DNA from: an uncultured Pelagibacteraceae bacterium
GTDB lineage: Bacteria > Pseudomonadota > Alphaproteobacteria > Pelagibacterales > Pelagibacteraceae
Reading direction: 5' to 3'
DNA length: 42,937 bases
NCBI GenBank assembly: GCA_902635515.1
Contig: CACPOD010000007.1
Location: forward strand, 1-42,937
Of this stretch, positions 8,081 through 15,776 are shown piece after piece. Within the stretch, counting starts at the first letter, position 1, and every line of letters starts with the position of its first letter. A model generated the notes under the pieces. The model ran no database searches, was not told the DNA's origin, and saw nothing but the letters and a program-made list of their open reading frames with translations. The position numbers and the translations under genes were made by a program.

Positions 8081-9562
8081 TTATCTGATTGAGAAAGGGT
8101 CTAGAGAAGGTTCATCAGATGTATAGAACCATGTTGTTTTTACTCTTGTATAGTCTTTAATTGAGTCAATTCCTGCTTCTTTTCCATATCCACTATCCTT
8201 GATACCTCCAAATGGAGCTGAAGGAGAAATTAATCTATAAGTGTTAACGAAAGTTATACCTGCCCGGATAGCATTAGATACCCTCATTCCTCTTGCGAGA
8301 TCACTAGTATAAACACCTGAAGAGAGACCATATTGATTATCATTCATTAATTCTATTACCTCTTTTTCAGTATCAAATTTCATTACTGATAACACAGGGC
8401 CAAAAAGTTCATTCTCAGCTGCTGGCAGATTATGATTTTCACATTCAATAATTGTTGGTGGGAAATAATAACCTTCATTTGAAAAAGGATGTCTTTTACC
8501 ACCACATTTAATTTTTCCACCTTGTTCAACAGTTAATTTAATATTTTTTTCTATTACTTCTAATTGTTTAAAGTTACTCAAGGGACCCATTTCAGTATCA
8601 GAGTCCATTGGAGCACCTATTTTAATTTTTTCCGCTCTTGATGCTAATTTATCTAAAAATTCATTATAAATTCCTTTTTGTAAGTACAACCTTGAACCTG
8701 CTATACAGCTTTGACCACTTGCTCCAAATATTCCAGCAGTTATTCCATTAATTGCATTTTCTTGTTTAGCATCATTAAAAACAGCTACAGGACTTTTTCC
8801 ACCTAATTCTAAACTTACTTCAGATAAATTTTCTGCAGAGTTTCTAATAATATGCCTTGCAGTTTCAGGACCTCCTGTAAAAGCTACTTTCTCAACTAAG
8901 TTGTGAGTAGTTAAAGCTTTACCACATGGATCTCCAAAACCAGAAACTACGTTTACAACACCTTTTGGTATTCCAGTTTCTTCAACTAACTTTGCAAATT
9001 CAAACATAGTTGCTGGCGCTAATTCAGAACATTTAATTACAACTGTATTACCCATAGCTAAAGCAGGAGCAACTTTTGTTGCGGTTAAAAACATTTGAGA
9101 ATTCCAAGGAATGATAGCTGCAATAACACCTATTGGAATTCTTGTTGTGATTGCCTGAATATTTGGTTTATCTATTGGAAGAACTGTTCCTTCAACTTTG
9201 TCAGCTAAACCTGCATAGTAATCGTAATATTCTGCAATGTATTTTGCTTGTTGATAAGTTTCTCTATATAGTTTTCCTGTATCAATTGTTTCAATCTTTC
9301 CTAATAATTCAGAATTTTCCCTCAGCTTATTTCCAATGGCTCTTAAATATTTTGCTCTATCTCTTGCTAGCATTTTTGGCCATTCACCTTCAAAAGCTTT
9401 TTGTGCAGCTTTTACAGCTCTATCAACATCATTTGCGCTAGCTTCAGGTACTACAGCCCAAGGCTTATTATTTTCTGGATTTAAAGTTTCAAAAGTTTTT
9501 TTTGTATCAGAGTCTACCCACTGACCGTCTATAAACATTTGATATTTTTTTAACTCAGACAT
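8081..9562 (-). CDS. NAD(P)-dependent aldehyde dehydrogenase (last gene of monooxygenase operon)
   Basis: ALDH superfamily enzyme oxidising an aldehyde to the acid, 493 residues. The catalytic set is intact: Asn154 (PWNSQ), Glu252 (LELGGKSP) and nucleophile Cys286 (GQSCIAGSR). The cofactor motif FTGGPETA (about 228-235) has Gly-Gly where FTGS is commonest, and KCSE replaces the frequent KPSE. The start overlaps the end of the hydrolase gene by 8 bases, so translation is coupled. As the fourth gene after a flavin monooxygenase it is expected to oxidise the semialdehyde released by ring or chain cleavage, as TgnC does in trigonelline breakdown; that role is inferred from the neighbours. Confidence 0.88.
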   Translation of the reverse strand: MSELKKYQMFIDGQWVDSDTKKTFETLNPENNKPWAVVPEASANDVDRAVKAAQKAFEGEWPKMLARDRAKYLRAIGNKLRENSELLGKIETIDTGKLYRETYQQAKYIAEYYDYYAGLADKVEGTVLPIDKPNIQAITTRIPIGVIAAIIPWNSQMFLTATKVAPALAMGNTVVIKCSELAPATMFEFAKLVEETGIPKGVVNVVSGFGDPCGKALTTHNLVEKVAFTGGPETARHIIRNSAENLSEVSLELGGKSPVAVFNDAKQENAINGITAGIFGASGQSCIAGSRLYLQKGIYNEFLDKLASRAEKIKIGAPMDSDTEMGPLSNFKQLEVIEKNIKLTVEQGGKIKCGGKRHPFSNEGYYFPPTIIECENHNLPAAENELFGPVLSVMKFDTEKEVIELMNDNQYGLSSGVYTSDLARGMRVSNAIRAGITFVNTYRLISPSAPFGGIKDSGYGKEAGIDSIKDYTRVKTTWFYTSDEPSLDPFSIR

Positions 9563-10340
9563 TATTTATATGTTTCATTATTGCATTATTTACTTCGTCT
9601 GCATATTCAATACTGCATAAATGTTTTCCATTTTTAATTTCAACATATGTTGAATTTTGTATATCTTTATTTAAATTTTTTGACATATCAGGCGTAGATC
9701 CTGGATCATCTGATCCTGTTATAATTAAGGTATTTGATTTAATATTTTTTATATTTTCAAGATTGTCCTCATAGTTTGCAAATATTTCATAAGCTTTTAT
9801 AAAATTTTCTTGATCAATTCCTTTCTTATTAAGAATTTTCATAAACTCATCGTATAATTCAGGGTTTTGCTCAAGGTACTCATCTGAAAACCATCTCTTC
9901 ATTGCCATTTGAGATATTGGCATATTTTTTTTTGCTAAATTTACTCTATCAATTACATTTTGTCTTTCTTCAGCTGTCCTTTTGTAAGTAGTGGAAATTA
10001 GAGTTAAGGAATTTAAATAATTTTCATATTTTGAGGCAAATTCAATTGCAATCAAAGATCCGATAGAAAAGCCGATTAAATTAAATTTATCTATCTTTAG
10101 GTTATTTACTAAATCTGATAATTGATCAGTAAAATTTTCCATTGATAAATTTGGCTCTTTAAAGGGTGTTTTTCCATGTCCTAACAGATCGTAAGTTATC
10201 AATGAATTATCTTTAAAAAATTCAATTTGTGGTTTCCACATTTGCTGATTTAAACCAACCCCATGAATAAAAATTATTGGTAACGAATTTTTATTATTAA
10301 AATAATAATGATTTTGATTGTTATCAAAATTGTAAGACAT
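9555..10340 (-). CDS. Alpha/beta-fold hydrolase
   Basis: Cytoplasmic serine hydrolase of the alpha/beta-hydrolase fold, 261 residues. Visible elements are the oxyanion loop FIHGVGLN (His26-Gly27), the nucleophile elbow GFSIGS (Ser92), the acid in GSDDPG (probably Asp212) and the base His240 (GKH). The ATG at 10340 is preferred to the TTG one codon earlier. It lies 3 bases after the AA_synth stop and overlaps the aldehyde dehydrogenase by 8 bases. Hydrolases of this size act as RutD in pyrimidine breakdown and as the amide-cleaving TgnD in trigonelline breakdown, both downstream of luciferase-like monooxygenases; a similar amide or ester cleavage is inferred here. Confidence 0.87.
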   Translation of the reverse strand: MSYNFDNNQNHYYFNNKNSLPIIFIHGVGLNQQMWKPQIEFFKDNSLITYDLLGHGKTPFKEPNLSMENFTDQLSDLVNNLKIDKFNLIGFSIGSLIAIEFASKYENYLNSLTLISTTYKRTAEERQNVIDRVNLAKKNMPISQMAMKRWFSDEYLEQNPELYDEFMKILNKKGIDQENFIKAYEIFANYEDNLENIKNIKSNTLIITGSDDPGSTPDMSKNLNKDIQNSTYVEIKNGKHLCSIEYADEVNNAIMKHINNV

Positions 10341-10343
10341 CAA

Positions 10344-10928
10344 TTATTTATCGATGCCCATCTCTTTCATGTCTTGATATCTGTCACCTGTTCTTGCATG
10401 AGCTCGTCCAGTTGGAGCACCTCCAATAGCTACAACTATTTCATCTTCATTAGGGGCATCGTGAATTGTAAATTCATGCGTTAGATAAAAAGGTCTTAAT
10501 CCAGCATCAGTTTTATGCATCATTGGAATTGAAATTTTTGCTCCCGCAGGACCTCTAGTGTTAGTAAAACTTAAATAAGAAGTTCCACCAACAGCATCTC
10601 TAAATTTATTTCCAAATCTTAAAGTATGAATAAATGCAGACGCATGTTCTATTTCACCGTTCAATCCAACCATCGCAGCTTTCCCATAAGCTAAAATTTT
10701 TTCACCTGATCCAATTTCTTTTGTTAACTCTGGCACCAAAAGGTCTCCTAATTGAGGTGCAAGATCTAATATTTCTGGTTTTAAATCTTCTACAAAACCT
10801 TTTCCGGCCCAAGGATTTTCTATAACAGCTGCAACTGAAACTAACAAAACAGGTTCTTTAGCTTTTTTTCCACCCTCTATAAAAGTTTTATCTACAAATT
10901 TTGCAAATTTTCTAAGTTTTAAATCCAT
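10344..10928 (-). CDS. AA_synth (DUF1185, PF06684) family protein
   Basis: Small cytoplasmic protein of 194 residues, the usual size for the family. Recognisable landmarks are KPVLLVSVAAVIENPWAG-like sequence near residues 24-42, LTKEIG, AYGKAAMVGLNGEIEHASAFIHT (about 95-117) and GGAPTGRAHAR near the C terminus. Structures of family members show a chorismate-mutase-like fold and a proposed role in amino-acid metabolism, but no firm reaction is known to me. It lies between the monooxygenase (3 bases upstream) and the hydrolase (3 bases downstream), so it most likely acts on an intermediate of the same pathway. Confidence 0.82.
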   Translation of the reverse strand: MDLKLRKFAKFVDKTFIEGGKKAKEPVLLVSVAAVIENPWAGKGFVEDLKPEILDLAPQLGDLLVPELTKEIGSGEKILAYGKAAMVGLNGEIEHASAFIHTLRFGNKFRDAVGGTSYLSFTNTRGPAGAKISIPMMHKTDAGLRPFYLTHEFTIHDAPNEDEIVVAIGGAPTGRAHARTGDRYQDMKEMGIDK

Positions 10929-10931
10929 TTA

Positions 10932-12098
10932 CTAGCTAGCTCTTTGAATGTTCGTATCTATCGGTTTTATATTTGGAATTACTTCTTCTGTAAATAATTT
11001 GATGCTTCTCATGCAGTCTTCGTGTTTAATTCCTGGAAAGTTAGACCAGACTTGTAAGTTTTGAAGATTTAATTCTTGTTGAAGTTCTTTTATTTTTTCA
11101 ATTACAAACTCAGGTGTTCCAAACAATAGATTTCTTTTATGAAGAAATTCATAATTTAATAAATCTAGTTTATTTTTTGTCTCTGGTAATTTTTCATCTG
11201 GATCCATATGATTTCCCAATCCTCTCCAATGACAAACCCATCTCATATAATTTACAATATGTTCTCCAGCCATTTTTTCAGCCTCTTCCATAGTTTCTGC
11301 AACAAACATATCTCTAACCAAACTAATACCTTCCCCTAGTGGTACATCTCTATTTTCAGCTTTAGATTTTGCATCTTTATAAATTTCAAATCTTTTTTTC
11401 AAAGCTTTTACAGTTGGTATCCACATAATTGTATTAAGCCCATTTTCTGCTGCCCACTGAATTGATCTTTCTCCATCAACTACTTGAGAAATTGGTGGAA
11501 AAGGTTTTTGATAAGGTTTTGGTAATACAGATATTTGTTTTAATTCATTTGTTTTTAAATCGACAACATTTTCTTTTGGAGGACTCATATCGTGTTGCCA
11601 AATAAAATTTGGTGAGGGATAAGTATAGAATTCACCTTGGTGAGAAAAGAAGTCCTCAGACCAAGCTTTTTTCATTATGTCCAATGTTTCAGAAAATAGT
11701 CTAAAATTTTTTGCTTGATCTTTTAAGTCAGCTTCTTTGTTCATGTTAATGGCTTCTCTTCCGTAAACTCCTCTTCCAATACCAACTTCCACTCTTCCTT
11801 TTGACATTTGGTCAAGGGTAGCAATATCTTCTGCAAGTCTTATAGGATTATGAAATGTTATTACGTTGCAAGCTTGTCCTAAACGAATATTTTTGGTTCT
11901 TGCAGCAGCATCAGTACACATCATTAGTGGATTAGTGCAAGACTCCATTCCCTCATGATTAAAATGATGTTCGGTATACCAAATAGAATTCCAATTATTT
12001 TGATCACAATATTCAGTGATTTCTCTAGCTTCGTCTAGAAGTTGGGTATAAGGTTTTTTATCCCAATTAGTAGTATTACAAAAATATCCAAAGTTCAT
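10932..12098 (-). CDS. Luciferase-like (LLM-class) flavin-dependent monooxygenase
   Basis: Bacterial-luciferase-fold monooxygenase using reduced FMN and O2, 388 residues. The N-terminal WYTEHHFNHEG (about residues 38-48) is the LuxA/RutA-type signature, followed by RTKNIRLGQACNVITFHNPIRLAEDIATLDQMSKGRVEVGIGRG-type sequence, the most conserved part of the family. A long insert with a PPKENVV segment (about 165-185) sets it apart from the short alkanal oxygenases. The ATG at 12098 has a perfect ribosome site; the longer start at 12140 has none and adds non-family residues. The gene ends with TAG immediately followed by in-frame TAA. No flavin reductase is encoded in this operon, so reduced flavin must come from elsewhere. 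First gene of the operon. Confidence 0.9.
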   Translation of the reverse strand: MNFGYFCNTTNWDKKPYTQLLDEAREITEYCDQNNWNSIWYTEHHFNHEGMESCTNPLMMCTDAAARTKNIRLGQACNVITFHNPIRLAEDIATLDQMSKGRVEVGIGRGVYGREAINMNKEADLKDQAKNFRLFSETLDIMKKAWSEDFFSHQGEFYTYPSPNFIWQHDMSPPKENVVDLKTNELKQISVLPKPYQKPFPPISQVVDGERSIQWAAENGLNTIMWIPTVKALKKRFEIYKDAKSKAENRDVPLGEGISLVRDMFVAETMEEAEKMAGEHIVNYMRWVCHWRGLGNHMDPDEKLPETKNKLDLLNYEFLHKRNLLFGTPEFVIEKIKELQQELNLQNLQVWSNFPGIKHEDCMRSIKLFTEEVIPNIKPIDTNIQRAS

Positions 12099-12102
12099 AA
12101 AG

Positions 12103-12110
12103 CCTCCTTT
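12103..12110 (-). promoter_or_regulatory. Strong Shine-Dalgarno site of the monooxygenase gene
   Basis: Read on the minus strand this is AAAGGAGG, four bases before ATG at 12098. It is the best anti-16S match noticed in the window, where many genes have none. It fixes the start of the monooxygenase and suggests translational control or high output of the operon. Confidence 0.85.
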
Positions 12111-12121
12111 AAAAATTAATT

Positions 12122-12184
12122 TAAAGACGACCGATCCCACTTTCGTAAATTTTTGAATTTAACGACGAGTTATGTATCGCTTTA
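12122..12184 (-). promoter_or_regulatory. Possible structured 5' leader of the monooxygenase operon
   Basis: On the minus strand, TAAAGCGAT (12184-12176) can pair with GTCGTCTTTA (12131-12122), giving 9 pairs with one bulged base and a G-U pair. It encloses a second hairpin formed by TCGTTAAATT and AATTTACGA, also with one bulge. The outer stem ends about 12 bases before the Shine-Dalgarno site. The layout resembles a small aptamer or thermosensor-like leader, but I cannot match it to a known riboswitch consensus and have no alignment for covariation. In AT-rich DNA such pairing can arise by chance. This segment and the end of the oxygenase gene upstream must also hold the operon's promoter. 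Confidence 0.3.
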
Positions 12185-12203
12185 TAGTTAAACTTTATTA
12201 TTA

Positions 12204-13172
12204 CTAGCGCTGATATTCAATAAATTTCTTTAAGGATTTGTTAAGAAATTTCTCATAAATTGGACCATTATTTTTTAATTTGCTTCCGTTTAAAAATGAT
12301 TGGTTCATTTTGAAATCATAGGAAGGTTCAAAGAAAAAAGGAACAGAGAGTCTCTTACTTTTATTCCATAAAACTCTGTGATTAGTTGCTTTAAATTTAC
12401 CTTTGCTTAGAAACTCCAAAGCTCTACCAGTGTTTACTACTAAAGCTTTTTGGTTAAATGGCACATCATACCATTTTTTATTTTTTCTATTTTGTACCTG
12501 CAATCCACCTTTTCTATCTTGATAGAGAACTGTGAACACACCACTATCAACATGCGTTTCACATCCAAGAGCAACCCCATCTTGTTTAGATATTTCTACC
12601 GGTTTTGTCTGATTAGGATAATAATTAAATCTTAATGTACTTAATGTTTTTAATCTTGAAAAAGCTACACTAGAAATATCAGGATTTTTTTTATTAAGTT
12701 TTATTACACTCTTAAATAAAGTTTCACTCAATCTATAAATATTATTAAAATATTTATTTAAAATATTTATTGAGCTTTTTTTAAAACACTCATCTAGATT
12801 AAGAAATTCTATGTATTGATTATTTAGATTTGAAGAATATTTTTTAGTTACTTTTAAATCACCTAGATCCAAACCTTCTTTTCCGTTCACATCATTAGGA
12901 AAATATCCCCTGTAAAGATTTTTATTTTTTTTATTCCATTTTTTAGGTGATAATTTTCTTTTCTTACTGTCTGGTAAATTAAAAAATTTATTCCCAACTT
13001 CGCATGTTTTTTTAATTTCTTTTAGATTAATTCCATGTCCAGTAATTTGAAAAAATCCTACATTGACACAAGCTTTTTCAATTTCTTTAATTGTTTTAAA
13101 TGCATTTTGAGTTTCAAAATTATTTTTTATTAAAGGAGAAATATTAATTGTTGGTATAAAGTTCTTGCTCAT
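12204..13172 (-). CDS. 2OG-Fe(II) oxygenase, isopenicillin-N-synthase-like
   Basis: Non-haem iron oxygenase of the IPNS/DIOX class, 322 residues. The N-terminal DIOX_N domain shows VGFFQITGHGI (about residues 38-48). The catalytic jelly roll has iron ligands His207 and Asp209 (THVDSG) and His265 (NHRV), with the 2-oxoglutarate-binding pair Arg274 and Ser276 (RLSVPFF). All are present, so it should be active. The substrate is not predictable; bacterial members hydroxylate or desaturate small metabolites. The start overlaps the end of the EamA gene by four bases, so it is likely co-transcribed with the exporter, thioesterase and ProV genes. Confidence 0.87.
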   Translation of the reverse strand: MSKNFIPTINISPLIKNNFETQNAFKTIKEIEKACVNVGFFQITGHGINLKEIKKTCEVGNKFFNLPDSKKRKLSPKKWNKKNKNLYRGYFPNDVNGKEGLDLGDLKVTKKYSSNLNNQYIEFLNLDECFKKSSINILNKYFNNIYRLSETLFKSVIKLNKKNPDISSVAFSRLKTLSTLRFNYYPNQTKPVEISKQDGVALGCETHVDSGVFTVLYQDRKGGLQVQNRKNKKWYDVPFNQKALVVNTGRALEFLSKGKFKATNHRVLWNKSKRLSVPFFFEPSYDFKMNQSFLNGSKLKNNGPIYEKFLNKSLKKFIEYQR

Positions 13173-14122
13173 CTTCTAACTGGTGTTTCTGTTGCAATAA
13201 ATTGATCTCTAACTCTTTCTCTGATGTAAATATAAATTCCAGCTGCTATAATACACGCAACACCAATAAACGTTCTGGTCGTTGGTACCTCATTAAATAA
13301 AAAGTAGCCAGGTATCATAGACATAATTATTAATGAGTACTCAAACAAAGAAACAACAGAAGGTGATGCAACTATATATGCTGAAAAAATACAAACAAAA
13401 GCTATTGATGCAGCAAAACCAAAAAATAAAATAAATTTCCATGTATATTCAATATTTGAAAACCATTCTCTAAAGATGAATTGTATTGTTGGATCAAAGT
13501 TTGAATTATTAAGCTGACCACTACCCATAAAAATATATAAAATTACACACAGTAATATTGCAATTAGATAAAAGTAATATAGTTGAGTGTTAACATCATC
13601 TTTATCAGATGTATATTTAGTGATAGTCATAGATGCAGCATAACAAAACGCACAAAAAACTGGTAAAAGACTTCGATATTCAAAGTCTGAAAAATTTGGA
13701 TTTAAGACTATAAAAACGCCAACAAAACCAAAAACAATTGCTGACCACCTTCTAATACCAATAGTTTCTTTTAAAAATAACTTTGCAAATATTGATACGA
13801 AAAAAGGGGAGGAAAAAAATAGAGCATTTGCTGTTGCTAAAGGCATAAAAGTTAGTGAGATAAAAAAAGCAGAAAAAGCAATAAAATGCAAAACCACTCT
13901 TAGTATTGTTAAAAAAGGATAGTGAGTTTTAAGAGAGACTTTTTGTTTTCTGAATTTTATATAACCAAATAGCAAAATTGCTGCAACAAAATATCTTCCA
14001 AAAAATATTTCATATAAAGCTGCTTTTTCAAAAATGAATTTAATTAAAGCATCCTGCATTGCAAAAAATGTCATTGCAGTAATAATTAAAAGTATTCCTT
14101 TTGAATTATTATTAGCGACCAT
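13169..14122 (-). CDS. EamA/DMT-family transporter
   Basis: Drug/metabolite-type permease of 317 residues, with two EamA repeats and about ten membrane segments. Typical family features are ALIKFI in the first span, FFGRYFVAAILL in the second, and FVGVFIVLNP closing the first repeat. The second repeat ends with FIGVACIIAAGIYIYIRER. An AGGTG ribosome site precedes the ATG at 14122. Members export amino acids or their derivatives, or import metabolites; the direction and substrate are unknown. It is followed with a 4-base overlap by an oxygenase. About 40 bases separate it from the thioesterase upstream. Confidence 0.85.
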   Translation of the reverse strand: MVANNNSKGILLIITAMTFFAMQDALIKFIFEKAALYEIFFGRYFVAAILLFGYIKFRKQKVSLKTHYPFLTILRVVLHFIAFSAFFISLTFMPLATANALFFSSPFFVSIFAKLFLKETIGIRRWSAIVFGFVGVFIVLNPNFSDFEYRSLLPVFCAFCYAASMTITKYTSDKDDVNTQLYYFYLIAILLCVILYIFMGSGQLNNSNFDPTIQFIFREWFSNIEYTWKFILFFGFAASIAFVCIFSAYIVASPSVVSLFEYSLIIMSMIPGYFLFNEVPTTRTFIGVACIIAAGIYIYIRERVRDQFIATETPVRR

Positions 14123-14162
14123 TATGCACCTATATCAAAAAAAAATTGTATAGAATATTTAA

Positions 14163-14624
14163 TTATTTCTTTAATTTAGAAGAGAATAGAAGGCCTTCGC
14201 TTGAAAATTTTGACTTATTTTCTTCAATAAAATCTTTCATTAATTTTACTTTTTCTTCTTCAAATTCAGTAACTTTCCTTTTGCTTAAATCTATATATAG
14301 CGATATCCATTCCATAGAAGCTGAAAGTTTGTTAGTTTTTTGAGAAATCATTTCCATTTTTAAATGTAATCTTTTTTTATCATGATCAAAATAAGTCAGA
14401 TTAACATTGACCATTTCTCCCTCTTTTACCTCATTTAAATATTTAGTATTAGTTTCAACAACCATTGTACTTCTATTAAGATTTTTTGCTGCTGTTCCAC
14501 CCATTTTAAATTTTTCAAGAGCAACTTCCCATGCTTGATCAAAAACAAGCACATAATATGCCATGTTCATATGGTTATTGTAATCAACCCATTCCTTTTT
14601 TACTTCGAAAGTTTTTAATAACAC
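14163..14624 (-). CDS. Hot-dog-fold acyl-CoA thioesterase (4HBT family)
   Basis: Small thioesterase of 153 residues, one hot-dog domain. The N-terminal VDYNNHMNMAYY (about residues 13-24) with a following FDQAWE matches the 4HBT_2/FcbC-like catalytic region. Translation begins with GTG at 14624, one base after the ProV stop; no ATG fits before the active-site motif. The pairing with a betaine-type ABC ATPase is suggestive because thioesterases of this group release glycine betaine from betainyl-CoA in carnitine degradation, but dedicated carnitine dehydrogenase and BKACE genes are not visible here. Function beyond acyl-CoA hydrolysis is therefore uncertain. Confidence 0.78.
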   Translation of the reverse strand: MLLKTFEVKKEWVDYNNHMNMAYYVLVFDQAWEVALEKFKMGGTAAKNLNRSTMVVETNTKYLNEVKEGEMVNVNLTYFDHDKKRLHLKMEMISQKTNKLSASMEWISLYIDLSKRKVTEFEEEKVKLMKDFIEENKSKFSSEGLLFSSKLKK

Positions 14625-14625
14625 T

Positions 14626-15651
14626 TTATGATCTTGTTAATGAAGACTGTAATTCTTGGTTTGAAATGTATCCCTTTACATTTCCACTTTTATCAACCAC
14701 TTCACAATTTGAATCAGAACAAACAATTTTTGGTAAAAAATCTTCAATGAACTCATCTTCATTAACTTTTATTAAGTTTGATTTATCTATATCATTAGCT
14801 TGATCAGCAGTTTTCATAATAATTTTTGCCTTGATAACTTTTGCTCTATTTACATCTTTTACAAAAGCTTTTACATAATCATCAGCAGGGTTCATAATAA
14901 TTTCCTCGGGAGTTCCTACTTGGACTAATTTTCCAGAGTTTAATATTCCGATATGATCACCCAATCTTAATGATTCATCCAAATCATGTGTAATAAATAC
15001 AATTGTTTTTTTTAATTCTGCTTGAAGATCAATTAATTGTTTTTGCATATCACTTCTAATCAGAGGATCTAGAGCACTGAAAGCTTCATCCATTAACATA
15101 ATATCTGTATCAGTAGCTAACGCTCTTGCTAAACCAACACGTTGCTGCATTCCTCCTGATAATTGAGCAGGGTATTGATTTTCAAAACCAGTTAAACCAA
15201 CTGCATCAATTTTTTCCATTGAGATTTTATTTCTTTCATCTTCACCTTTCCCTTGCATTTCTAGTCCGTAACCAACATTTTGAATCACTGTTTTATGTGG
15301 GAATAAACCAAATCTTTGAAATACCATGCTCATTTTATGCCTTCTAAATTCGATAAGCTTATCTTTATCAAGTGACATTACATTTGTGCCCTCAACTAAA
15401 ATTTCGCCATCAGTTGGATCGATTAGTCTATTTAGATGTCTTATTAGTGTTGATTTCCCTGATCCTGATAAACCCATACAAACAAAGGTTTCTCCCTCTT
15501 CAATTTTAAGCGAAACATTATCTAATCCAACGGTATGACCAGTTTGCTCTAAAATTTCGTCTTTTGTTGCACCATCTTTTACCATTGGCAGTACAGAAGA
15601 AGGGTTGTTTCCAAAAATTTTGTATACGTTGTTGATCTCAATTTTTGACAT
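14626..15651 (-). CDS. proV: Glycine betaine/proline-type ABC transporter ATP-binding protein ProV
   Basis: ATPase of an OpuA/ProU-type quaternary-amine importer, 341 residues. The N-terminal extension with IFG and DEILEQTGHTVGL (about residues 31-44) is specific to ProV. Walker A GLSGSGKST spans residues 60-68. The signature is LSGGMQQRVGLARAL and Walker B is IMLMDEAFSALDPLIR. The C-terminal tail (about 270-341) is a short CBS-like regulatory part. No ProW permease or ProX binding protein is adjacent on either side, which is unusual because these are normally one operon; they must be encoded elsewhere if this ATPase works. It is transcribed divergently from the aldolase/dioxygenase pair across a 125-base gap. 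Confidence 0.9.
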   Translation of the reverse strand: MSKIEINNVYKIFGNNPSSVLPMVKDGATKDEILEQTGHTVGLDNVSLKIEEGETFVCMGLSGSGKSTLIRHLNRLIDPTDGEILVEGTNVMSLDKDKLIEFRRHKMSMVFQRFGLFPHKTVIQNVGYGLEMQGKGEDERNKISMEKIDAVGLTGFENQYPAQLSGGMQQRVGLARALATDTDIMLMDEAFSALDPLIRSDMQKQLIDLQAELKKTIVFITHDLDESLRLGDHIGILNSGKLVQVGTPEEIIMNPADDYVKAFVKDVNRAKVIKAKIIMKTADQANDIDKSNLIKVNEDEFIEDFLPKIVCSDSNCEVVDKSGNVKGYISNQELQSSLTRS

Positions 15652-15686
15652 GATGTAATGTTCTAACAGTTACAATCATCATATGT

Positions 15687-15718
15687 AAAACAAATATTAT
15701 ACAACTTATAATTGTTTT
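15687..15718. promoter_or_regulatory. Imperfect inverted repeat in a divergent intergenic region
   Basis: Between proV and the class II aldolase gene, AAAACAA (15687-15693) and TTATA (15697-15701) are mirrored by TATAA (15707-15711) and TTGTTTT (15712-15718). The left half has three extra bases. The 12-base composite arms lie where divergent promoters are expected, so a repressor or activator site serving both operons is plausible. AT-rich composition weakens the case. Confidence 0.35.
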
Positions 15719-15776
15719 AAGAAATAACAGTTGTATTTATTTGCTTTTGCTTATTTTTTAAATAAGAATTTTATAT

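Noticed and set aside
9151..9441. Plus-strand ORF opposite the aldehyde dehydrogenase, rich in Leu and hydrophobic residues
   Set aside because: Shadow frame of a conserved enzyme; the apparent hydrophobicity is the complement of Lys/Glu/Asn-rich codons.
12099..12140. Upstream in-frame start of the monooxygenase
   Set aside because: AAAGGAGG lies inside this extension, directly before ATG at 12098, and the extra residues do not resemble the family.
15750..15766. 7-bp AT-only hairpin CTTATTT/AAATAAG just before the class II aldolase
   Set aside because: No GC pairs and no T-tract, so not a credible terminator; expected by chance at this base composition.
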